Both the position numbers and the translations under genes were made by a program. Below, in pieces: positions 7,837-15,400 of a stretch of DNA of 17,000 nucleotides. The notes below the pieces were generated by a model. The model was not told where the DNA came from, did not search any database, and worked only from the letters and a program-made list of their open reading frames with translations. The stretch is from Desulfobacteraceae bacterium (GTDB taxonomy: Bacteria > Desulfobacterota > Desulfobacteria > Desulfobacterales > SG8-13). The stretch is taken from assembly GCA_029287875.1 (NCBI GenBank), contig JARFQH010000090.1, positions 1 through 17,000 on the forward strand, in the 5' to 3' direction. The stretch's first letter is position 1; the number at the start of each line of letters is the position of its first letter.

Positions 7837-9414
7837 TCAGGGTTGATAGACGTAACTCCAGGTTTCGGTGAGAATGTCGGGTCCGTTTTTCAGAAAGGCC
7901 CTAATTTCAACAGCATCCGTTCGCCCAGGATCGGCATCCTTTTTCGGGGCGATCTGGAAGACCAGACGCCACTGCCCATTTTGCCGGATTTTGGCGAGCT
8001 GCTGTTCGATCAGAGTGGCATTGGAACCGACATAGACGGTCGCTTCAAGCGGTTGGTCCGCGGAAAGGGTGGCCAGTTCACCACCGGTGAAATCGACCAC
8101 AAATTTTCTGGTACCGGCCGTTTTCCCCTCGGCTGTGCGGGAGGCCGCCACCCAGCCGGCCGGCGGGCGACGACCGTCGGCGAAGTAATGCCAGCTCATG
8201 CGGTAGTCGAAGGTGATCGGTTTTCCGACGGGAGGAGGCGTCGCCGGAACCCAGAAAGCGACGATATTGTCGTGGATCTCTTCATCGGTGGGAATCATGA
8301 TCAGTTGCACCCGCCCGTCGCCCCAGTTGCCGGCCGGCGCAACCCAGAGACTGGGTCGATTTTCGTAGTTGCTTTCAATGTCCTGGTAGTGATCATAGTC
8401 CTGGTCTCTCTGGAGGAGCCCGAAACCTTTGGGGTTGGTCATCTGAAAGGAAGTCACCAGCAGCTTTGAAGGATTCACCAGCGGTCTCCAGATCCACTCT
8501 CCATAGCCCGTCTCCATCATCAAGCCGTCAGTGTCGTGAATTTCAGGCCGGAAATCGTCCACCGGCCGCAGCGAGGTGTTTTCTCCGTAAAAAAACATGC
8601 TTGTCATCGGCGCGATGCCGAGTTGTTCGATCGTCTTCCGGGGAAAAAGCGTGCTTTTGACATCCATCACCGTTTCTTTTCCGGGGTAGATCACAAATTG
8701 ATAGGCGCCGGCGATGCTCGGGCCGTCGAGAATGGCATAGAGGGTGATCTCCTCTGCATCGCGTGCGGGTTTTTGTATCCAGAATTTGCGGAAATACGGA
8801 AACTCTTCCCCGGTCGGCAGGTAGGTGTCGATAGCCAGTCCTCTGGCTGAAAGCCCGTAGTTCATATGCTTGCCCACCGCCCGAAAATAGCTGGCCCCGA
8901 GAAACACGGCCACTTCGTCCTGATATTCCGGCGTGTTGATGGGATAGTGGATACGAAACCCTGCAAACCCCAAATCATCGGGGACAAGATCCGCGACCCT
9001 CTTCTTCTTGTAATCGAAAAGGTCTTTCGAAAAGCGTACCGGATGGACGGTACCGCCCGGTTCGATCACGTTGATGCTCACCGTCCGATCAAAATAAAGG
9101 CCCGGATGAAAAAACTGCAGCGTGAAGGGAAGATTTTCATCGCGCCAGAGGGCCATGGGAGGCTTGAAGCGAATGTCACGCCAGTCATCATAGTCGATCT
9201 TCATGAGCCGGCCCGGTATCTCACCCACCGGACTTTTGAAAGGGGACAGGGAAAGCTTGCGGGCTTCATCGATTGCCTTTTCATACGTAAATGGACCATT
9301 GGCCGCCGCCTCGGAGAGATGGAGTTGCGCACAGCCGCCGGACAGGAAGAAGAGAAGAAAAACGGGGAAAATCTGGCGGGGGGAGAGCCGATTGAAAAAT
9401 TTCAGAATCATCAT
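7837..9414 (-). CDS. opgG: periplasmic glucan biosynthesis protein OpgG/OpgD (MdoG) family
   Basis: The product has 525 residues from ATG 9414, chosen because a good GGAGG site lies 3 bases upstream; an ATG 7 codons earlier lacks one. The N-terminus is a signal sequence ending LSGGC (24-28), a relaxed lipobox, so the protein may be a lipoprotein rather than the soluble periplasmic form of E. coli. The large beta-sandwich domain runs about 40-395 and the C-terminal Ig-like domain about 400-525. Family hallmarks are FTYEKAIDEARKLS (42-55), a DWRDIRF segment (77-83), LGASYFRAVG (172-181), SLWVAPAGNWGDGRVQL (355-371) and IPTDEEIHDNIVAFWVP (374-390). OpgG/OpgD proteins shape osmoregulated periplasmic glucans, and the E. 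coli members have been assigned to GH186 as beta-1,2-glucan-cleaving enzymes. The usual partner OpgH (GT2) is absent from this window; the next gene on the strand is the GH94 fusion. Identification to the family is firm; G versus D is not settled. Confidence 0.93.
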   Translation of the reverse strand: MMILKFFNRLSPRQIFPVFLLFFLSGGCAQLHLSEAAANGPFTYEKAIDEARKLSLSPFKSPVGEIPGRLMKIDYDDWRDIRFKPPMALWRDENLPFTLQFFHPGLYFDRTVSINVIEPGGTVHPVRFSKDLFDYKKKRVADLVPDDLGFAGFRIHYPINTPEYQDEVAVFLGASYFRAVGKHMNYGLSARGLAIDTYLPTGEEFPYFRKFWIQKPARDAEEITLYAILDGPSIAGAYQFVIYPGKETVMDVKSTLFPRKTIEQLGIAPMTSMFFYGENTSLRPVDDFRPEIHDTDGLMMETGYGEWIWRPLVNPSKLLVTSFQMTNPKGFGLLQRDQDYDHYQDIESNYENRPSLWVAPAGNWGDGRVQLIMIPTDEEIHDNIVAFWVPATPPPVGKPITFDYRMSWHYFADGRRPPAGWVAASRTAEGKTAGTRKFVVDFTGGELATLSADQPLEATVYVGSNATLIEQQLAKIRQNGQWRLVFQIAPKKDADPGRTDAVEIRAFLKNGPDILTETWSYVYQP

Positions 9415-9532
9415 GTGCCTCCATTCGTCGGTCAACGTTTTTCGACCTTTAATGATTTATGGACCGGAATTCGATAAATGTTTCTGAGAGATTGATCGGG
9501 ACCGAAAAATGGTCTTATTCCAGTTAGTAATG

Positions 9533-9568
9533 AAAAAAGACCTCAATGCGAACCCGATCAGTGAGTCT
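9533..9568 (-). terminator. intrinsic terminator after the ligase/ferritin-like operon
   Basis: On the minus strand, directly after the stop at 9571, AGACTCA pairs with TGA-G-GTCT (one bulged G), followed at once by six T residues. It marks the end of the acyl-CoA ligase/ferritin-like unit and separates it from opgG. The 3' arm can also pair with AAGACC at 9511-9516 just downstream, giving a possible alternative fold. Confidence 0.6.
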
Positions 9569-9570
9569 CA

Positions 9571-10080
9571 TTAGCCCGCTTCCATGTCGAACTCCTCGAA
9601 GTCGAACCAATATCCGGAACGGCCATAGTGGTCGAGCTCGAACTGTACGGCGTCGATATGGTTGCTCTCGATCTCGAGAAAGCGGGAGAACAAGTTCTGT
9701 CCCTCTGCCGGCAGCTGCGCCACCATCTGCCGGTAGAAGTCACTGGTTTCGATCTCCAGTTTGAGGGCCTTGCTCAGCATCTGCTGTTTCAGCCCGCGGT
9801 CGTCCGTGGCCATGCGGGTTCGCAACCTGGCCGCCTCCTTCTCGATCACCTGCTTCGGCGGTATGGCAGATGCCAGATGTTCTGAAGAGATCGTGCCGGT
9901 AGTCCGCCACTGTTCGAGTTTATGGTTCAGGTAATCCACGTGTCGCTGCTCATCATCGGCGAGGGCCCGGAAGATCTTCTTTCCGGTTGGATCTTCGGTC
10001 TGCTCGGCACTCTCGCGATAAAGGTCGCGAATCCTGTTTTCGTAGTCAAGGGCCGTCTTAATGGCTTCTTCAAGGGTCAT
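9571..10080 (-). CDS. ferritin-like (rubrerythrin-type) diiron protein
   Basis: The product has 169 residues and is almost wholly helical, with the paired ligand pattern of a ferritin-like four-helix bundle: Glu14 in DYENR, E44-x2-H47 in DDEQRH, Glu109/Glu111 in LKLEIETSDFY, and E138-x2-H141 in IESNHI. No rubredoxin-like CxxC domain follows; the C-terminus is short and acidic/aromatic (GYWFDFEEFDMEAG). Family members bind two irons and reduce peroxide or store iron, protecting anaerobes from oxygen. The start ATG at 10080 has an AGGAGG site 5 bases upstream. It lies 9 bases after the acyl-CoA ligase stop, with its ribosome site beside that stop codon, so the two are co-transcribed and probably coupled. 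The actual substrate cannot be read from the sequence. Confidence 0.88.
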   Translation of the reverse strand: MTLEEAIKTALDYENRIRDLYRESAEQTEDPTGKKIFRALADDEQRHVDYLNHKLEQWRTTGTISSEHLASAIPPKQVIEKEAARLRTRMATDDRGLKQQMLSKALKLEIETSDFYRQMVAQLPAEGQNLFSRFLEIESNHIDAVQFELDHYGRSGYWFDFEEFDMEAG

Positions 10081-10089
10081 TTTGTCCTC

Positions 10090-11739
10090 CTATTTTCGGA
10101 ACTGTTTGCGCAAGGCTCTTTTGTTGATTTTACCGACGCTGGTCTTGGCGATGCTCTCGACCAGCAGCACCTGGCTGGGTACTCCGAACTTGGGGATGGT
10201 CCCGTTTTGCACAAATTTCATGAAAAAGTTCAGCAGGTCTTCTTCCTTCACTTTGCCTGCGAACTCTTTTTTCAGAACCACCAGGGCCAGGGGACGTTCC
10301 CCCCACTTCTCGTCCGGCACGGCAATGACTGCGGCTTCACCGATGGCTTCGTGCTGGCTGATGATGTCCTCCAGTGTCAGCGAGGAAACCCATTCGCCGC
10401 CGGACTTGATGACGTCCTTTATCCGGTCGGTGATCTTCAGATAGCCTTCCGCGTCAATGAAACCGACGTCACCGGTGTGCAACCAGCCGCCGCGCCACAA
10501 CTCTTCGCTGCGTTCTGGCTCCTTCAAGTAACCCTGGGTCAGCCAGGGTGAGCGGACCACCACCTCGCCGGTCGCCTGGCCGTCGTGCGGCAACGATTTT
10601 CCGTCCGGATCGACGATATCGAGCACCACGTTGGGTATCGGCAACCCGGTCCGGCAGCGGATGTCGACCTGCCGTTCCAGGTCCCAGTCCATCATATGCG
10701 GTTTGAGATGCGCCAGGGTCAGGACCGGACAGGTTTCAGACATGCCGTAGCCGGTATAGAGATTGATGCCCAGATCGAGCGCCGCGCGGCAGAGGCCCTT
10801 CGGCAGCGCGGAGCCACCGATAATCACCTTCCACCTCGACAGGTCGACCTTCTTCACGGCCGGGCTGGACACCAGCATGTGCATGATGGTCGGGACACAA
10901 TGGGAAAAGGTGACGTTCTCAGCGGCAATCAGCTTCAACAGCATTTCCGGTTCGTAGCGCCCCGGATAGACCTGCTTGGTTCCCAGCAGTGTCATCAAGT
11001 AAGGAATGCCCCAGGCGTGAACGTGGAACATCGGCGTCATGGGCATGTAGACGTCACCGGAATCGACGGGAGCCTGTGTCTTGTATGCGCACAGTCCCCC
11101 CATGATGCCGTAAGTGTGCAGCACCAGCTGGCGGTGGCTGAAGTAAACCCCTTTCGGCATGCCGGTGGTGCCGGTCGTGTAGAAGGTGGTGGCCCTGGTG
11201 TTTTCGTCGAAATCGGGAAACTCGTAACCGTCGTTGTTTTTACCGAGCAGGGCTTCGTATTCCCCCTCGATGGCCAGCGATGTTTCCGGCGTGTCATCGG
11301 CGTCGGTAAGAAGGATGATCTTTTTGACGGTTTCGAACTGGTCCTTCACCCCTTCGAGCACCCGCAAAAATTCGGCATTGACCAGGATGACGTCGTCCTC
11401 GGCGTGGTTGATGGTATAAATAAGTTGCTCAGTCGACAGGCGGATGTTGATCGTGTGCAGCACGGCGCCCATCATGGGCACCGCAAAAAAGCACTCCAGG
11501 TAGCGGTGGCTGTCCCAGTCCATTATGGCGACAGTGTCACCGGGCTGCACGCCCTGCTGCTGCAGCATGCCGGCCAGCCGGGTCACGCGTTTAAAAAAGG
11601 TTTCATAGTCGTAGCGCAAACGGTCCCGATAAACGATTTCCTGGTTCGGGGAATAAATCAGGGGCGTGGTGAGAATGTTCTTGATCAAAAGCTGATACGA
11701 ATAGGCTGACGGAGTTCGGTGAATCGGTTTGGCCGGCAT
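10090..11739 (-). CDS. fatty acyl-CoA synthetase (AMP-forming; AlkK/medium- to long-chain type)
   Basis: The product has 549 residues from ATG 11739, preceded by AAAGGAGT 6 bases upstream; an upstream in-frame start 16 codons earlier has no such site. It is an adenylate-forming (ANL) ligase that activates a carboxylic acid with ATP and CoA. Visible motifs are the P-loop YTTGTTGMPKG (187-197), YGMSET (330-335), GWLHTGD (418-424), the hinge region with DRIKDVIKSGGEWVSS (438-453), and the C-terminal catalytic lysine in SVGKINKR (Lys537). The KSGGEWVSSL signature and length fit AlkK-like fatty acid ligases rather than acetyl-CoA synthetase or benzoate-CoA ligase. It is the first gene of an operon with the ferritin-like gene 9 bases downstream. 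Chain-length preference cannot be decided from sequence alone. Confidence 0.93.
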   Translation of the reverse strand: MPAKPIHRTPSAYSYQLLIKNILTTPLIYSPNQEIVYRDRLRYDYETFFKRVTRLAGMLQQQGVQPGDTVAIMDWDSHRYLECFFAVPMMGAVLHTINIRLSTEQLIYTINHAEDDVILVNAEFLRVLEGVKDQFETVKKIILLTDADDTPETSLAIEGEYEALLGKNNDGYEFPDFDENTRATTFYTTGTTGMPKGVYFSHRQLVLHTYGIMGGLCAYKTQAPVDSGDVYMPMTPMFHVHAWGIPYLMTLLGTKQVYPGRYEPEMLLKLIAAENVTFSHCVPTIMHMLVSSPAVKKVDLSRWKVIIGGSALPKGLCRAALDLGINLYTGYGMSETCPVLTLAHLKPHMMDWDLERQVDIRCRTGLPIPNVVLDIVDPDGKSLPHDGQATGEVVVRSPWLTQGYLKEPERSEELWRGGWLHTGDVGFIDAEGYLKITDRIKDVIKSGGEWVSSLTLEDIISQHEAIGEAAVIAVPDEKWGERPLALVVLKKEFAGKVKEEDLLNFFMKFVQNGTIPKFGVPSQVLLVESIAKTSVGKINKRALRKQFRK

Positions 11740-11811
11740 GATCGACTCCTTTCTTCGCTGATGTTGTTCAAGGGGGGCCGTTCTCACATCGAAATGAGTT
11801 CATCGCCCTCT

Positions 11812-11821
11812 GGCACGTGCC
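11812..11821. promoter_or_regulatory. perfect palindrome in the ligase leader
   Basis: GGCACGTGCC is a perfect 10-base palindrome about 73 bases upstream of the acyl-CoA ligase start and 6 bases from a second inverted repeat. Together they look like an operator region, perhaps for a fatty-acid-responsive regulator; the identity is not established. Confidence 0.35.
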
Positions 11822-11827
11822 CGCTCG

Positions 11828-11851
11828 TTAAGGTCGCAACGGTTGCCTTAA
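11828..11851. promoter_or_regulatory. long inverted repeat upstream of the acyl-CoA ligase, candidate operator
   Basis: TTAAG-GTC-GCAAC-G-GTTGC-CTTAA reads as two nested arms: inner GCAAC/GTTGC around a single central G, and outer TTAAG/CTTAA offset by a 3-base bulge. Its size suits a TetR-, MarR- or GntR-type dimer site. It lies 88 bases upstream of the ligase start on the minus strand. No clear -35/-10 pair was found around it, so the exact promoter is unknown. Confidence 0.4.
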
Positions 11852-11905
11852 TTGTCACCTCAACTGACCCCCTCCGGAATGAGCGTAAATTAGAGTGGGA
11901 AAGCG

Positions 11906-11919
11906 AAGGCACCGGCCTT
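11906..11919. terminator. short hairpin, weak terminator candidate
   Basis: AAGGC-ACCG-GCCTT is a perfect 5-base-pair stem with a 4-base loop, 23 bases past the stop of the broken minus-strand gene. On the plus strand two further T residues follow the arm. It may mark the end of that gene's transcript, but the stem is short. Confidence 0.25.
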
Positions 11920-11942
11920 TTAGGATAGCATGCCGTGTTGCA

Positions 11943-12353
11943 TTAGGGTCTTTTGTGAGGAAAGCCGTTTCGATCAAACACCATGTCGTTGAACGCGAAC
12001 ATGAAATCGTGTTCGGGGGTTCGAAAGAACCACTGATTCTTGTGATTGAACCCGAGGCTGCGGCTCATGGCGGCGAAGTCGAGCATCCAGCCATCGGGTC
12101 CCTGGCGGAAAAAAAACGGTGAAGCCTGCCGATTGCTCAACGGAAACCGAATCACCGCCCGGTCTTCCAAGAGGATGACCTCTCCCGCTCCGTTTCGTGT
12201 GATGGCTTTGAGTTCGTTGTCCTGCTGGGCGTCGGTCACCAACCATTGGCGCAAAAATCGGCGCGTCTCTTCCGTGTATTCATCTCAAATTTTGATCAAT
12301 TCTTCAAGACCGTATTCTCTCCTCCTTGACCACAGGTCACGGTGAACCGTCAT
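11943..12353 (-). pseudogene. unrecognised protein gene with in-frame TGA, probably broken
   Basis: The minus strand is open from just after a TGA at 12285-12287 to a TAA at 11943, reading DEYTEETRRFLRQWLVTD, then a compact domain rich in aromatics that ends GFPHKRP (for example FFFRQGPDGWMLDFAAM and FAFNDMVFD). This part is clearly coding-like. No ATG or GTG starts it convincingly; the only early candidate is a TTG at 12254 without a ribosome site, which would cut the first helix. Upstream of the TGA the same frame remains open to an ATG at 12353 (REYGLEELIKI, then TGA, then DEYTEE), and the two pieces would join into one amphipathic helix, as if a sense codon such as TGG had become TGA. A strong AAGGAGG at 12321-12327 sits inside this region with no usable start after it. 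I read this as a recently damaged gene. Selenocysteine insertion is an outside possibility. I do not recognise the family. Confidence 0.5.
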
Positions 12354-12410
12354 AAGGGTTAAATAACGCGGCTATTACGTGCCATGCCCGACTCGATCTG
12401 GCTGTTCCGA

Positions 12411-12437
12411 TTGACAATTTACACCCTCTTGTATAGT
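12411..12437 (+). promoter_or_regulatory. sigma70-type promoter for the pseudokinase/protease gene
   Basis: A perfect -35 TTGACA (12411-12416) is followed by TATAGT (12432-12437), with a 15-base spacer; TAGTAA two bases on would give 17. It lies 28 bases before the ATG, and a GGGGGA ribosome site (12445-12450) stands 6 bases ahead of that start. Confidence 0.6.
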
Positions 12438-12465
12438 AATTTTACAGCAGCCCCGGGGGAAATCG

Positions 12466-15400
12466 ATGAAACTTTGCCAGACTTGCGGCCAGATGCTGGC
12501 CGAAGAGATCACCGCCTGTCCTTCCTGCGGCAGTGAGGTCGCAGAGGGACGCAAGTCCATCGACGATTACCGGATCCTGGACGTTTTACACGAAGGCTAT
12601 GCCAGCATCCTGTGCCGTGCCGTCAAAAAAGGCGCCGGGGCGCCGGTCATGCTGCGCATATTCACGCCCCGTTCGGGCATCGACGAAACGATCGCCGGGC
12701 GTCTCAAAGAAGAACTCGAAGAGCTCAAAAAACTTCCCGAAGACTACTTTGTCCAACATTATGAAATCCGGAAATCCTCCGACGGCCTGTGGTACCGGAT
12801 CAGCGAATGGATTGAAGCCGAAAGCTGGCCGAACCTGATAGCTTCCGGTTTCTTCCAAGACGTCCACGCCGCTTTCAGGCTTTTTGCCCGCATCGCATCG
12901 ATCCTCGAGGGCCTGCACCGAACCGGTCATTTCATCCCCCATCTCGTTTTGTACGACGTTATCCCTTTCCGCAAGCAGGGAAAGGACCTGCAGGTTAAGA
13001 TCGATTACAAGTTGTCCCGGTTTCTCGATCCGAAAATGGATCGCCCGGGACCGATGTTGAAAAAGCTGCTCATCAGCCATCCGGACATCGTCAACGGACG
13101 CCCTCTGGATACCCGCAGCGACATCTGGTCCCTGGGCAAGATCTTCGTCGAGCTGCTCACCGCCAATCTCGAAGTGGAGGACGTTTCGAAAGAGATTGAA
13201 GAGCTGTTTCTGCCGCGGGAAGCGGACGTCCTCATCAAACTGATGCTGGCCGACGACCCGGACCTGCGGCCGCGCTCCATGGCCAAAGTCGAAGAGACAC
13301 TCACCCGGATCAAGGAAAAAGACATCCATGATGCCCTACGGCGATCCCATGAGCAGAAACCATCACGGGAAATCCGCGGAATAAAGCGATGGATCCGGCT
13401 TTTGGCCGTCTTGATGATCCTGCTCACAACGATCGGACTGGTCGCATGGTTCTATTTTACCTCTAAAAGACCTGAGGGTGAAGCCGAACTGGCGGCTTAC
13501 GCCAACCAATACGCCGGCTCGGTGGCGTTTGTCCTGGTGGAATACTGGTTGGAAAGTGACGAAAAAGTCTATTACCGCAATCGTACCGAAGGAACGGCTT
13601 TTCTGGCTGATCCCGACGGCTATCTGCTGACCAACCGCCATGTCGCCTGTCCATGGCTGGAGGACAACAGACTTTTCGCCGTACTCGCCGGTCTGCGGCG
13701 GCAGGGAATCCAAATTCGGCTGGGATACAGATCCTATTTGTGGTTCGAAGGCCAGAAGGCATTCAAACGGTTGCCGGGATTGACGGAGTCGGAAGACCTC
13801 GAAGACCGCTACGCCGTTGAAGAGGCTTACAGCACCGGCGGAAATCGCCGGCTGACCATTTCCGGTGTGGGCAAAGCGCCCGGAAAAACCTGGCAACAGA
13901 TCAAAGCACCCCTCCGGGATGATTTTGCCGTTCTTAAGATCGATCCCGCCCCGGAGGGTTTGCGTCCCCTGCCCCTCGACCACGGAATGGACCCCCTCAA
14001 GGTCCCCAAACTTCTGCCGGTCATTACCTTAGGGTTCCCTCTCGGCCGCCGGACTCAGGAAACGGCCATAAACGTCAGTGTAACAACGGGCCATGTTCGA
14101 CGCGCCTTCGAAAAATTTCTTCAGGTCGACACGTCGCTTTACCGCGGCAACAGTGGCGGACCACTCATCGACATCCACGGCAAGGTCATCGGCATCGCCT
14201 CCAGCGTGGCCGTCGACTGGGCGGTCGGACCCCTGCCGGTCGCCACACCCCTGTCGGATTTGGGGATGGTCCTGCCGATAACCGGAGCGGCCGCATTCCT
14301 GCTGGAAATCAAAGCCGGTCGGGTAAAATGGAACGGCGTCCTGGACTTGTCCGTTGACAGTAAAATCGAACAGATCACACAGCTAGCCGGAGGCAGACAG
14401 TGGGAAGCAGCCCGCGAGCTGGCCGACAAAGAGTTGCAAACCAGCCTGAATCCGTCACTCATCATGGCGGCCGCGATGACGCACTTTTTCTGCGGAGATC
14501 GTCCCGGAGCGACGTTTCTTTTCGATCAGGCCGCGTCGATGGATGCGGATAACGGGACCGCCCGCCTGATGCTCTATATCATCGATTGGTTGAACGGTCG
14601 CAGTGATCAAAATCGATACCGTCGAGAATTTCTGTCTCTGGACTGGCGGTCTTCCCAGGAATTTTACGCTTATCTGATACGGATCCTCGAAGGCCTTGTC
14701 GTAGAGGAATCATCCCTAGCGGGAGGTTACAGCGCGGGTGAAAAAAGCTGGCTTCATTACGTGGTCGGGTTGAGACGGATAGGCCGGTCCCCTCCCGTAG
14801 AAAACGAAAGATTGTTTAAAGATGCCGTGTATCTGGCCGACAGCGCGCAATGGATTTTCTATTTGTCGCTTTCAGAATTGGACCGGCTGCAGAAAAAAAG
14901 GTTGGCGCAACTGCAGACCCCGACAGAACGCAACGCCTACCAGGCAGAAATTCAGGCCACAGACCATGATATTCAAATCCGGATTAAGGGCGGGGCCGAA
15001 AAACGTGGCCGCAGAACCGTTCTTTACACCAGGCTGAAAGAGCCCACGATCGATGCCCGCGAACGACGAGAAGTTTTGGGTCAACTGCTCGATGTCGATC
15101 CTTCCGACAGCGACATCCTGATGGAACTCATTTTTACCGATGCAATGACCGGTGAATGGGACCGGGCGCTGAATAATACCCGGCTCTTCCTGGAAATACC
15201 GGGTCGGGAAAATCGGGGCCGGTTGAGTGTCGGCTTGCTGGAACCTGAACTTCTGCGCATGGCAGGACACGATAGCGAATCGGCGGCGCGGCTCACGGCG
15301 TTCGTCGCCCGGACAAGTGACAAATGGTATCGTGACATCGCCGAGTGCCTGCAGGGCCAACTCGGCAGAGATGCCCTGACGAAATGGGCTGCGGAAAATC

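Noticed and set aside
10585..11709. Plus-strand open frame of 374 codons
   Set aside because: Antisense to the acyl-CoA ligase, which has every expected motif; the His/Gln/Val-rich product is typical of a reverse-frame artefact.
12285..12287. Selenocysteine codon
   Set aside because: No convincing SECIS hairpin in the downstream bases and no Cys/redox context; a nonsense mutation is simpler.
12046..12345. Plus-strand ORF of 99 codons opposite the broken gene
   Set aside because: Basic, Ser-rich composition of a shadow frame; the minus frame is much more protein-like.
12466..13330. Active serine/threonine kinase
   Set aside because: The ATP-binding Lys, catalytic Asp and metal-binding Asn positions are all replaced, so a pseudokinase is the supported call.
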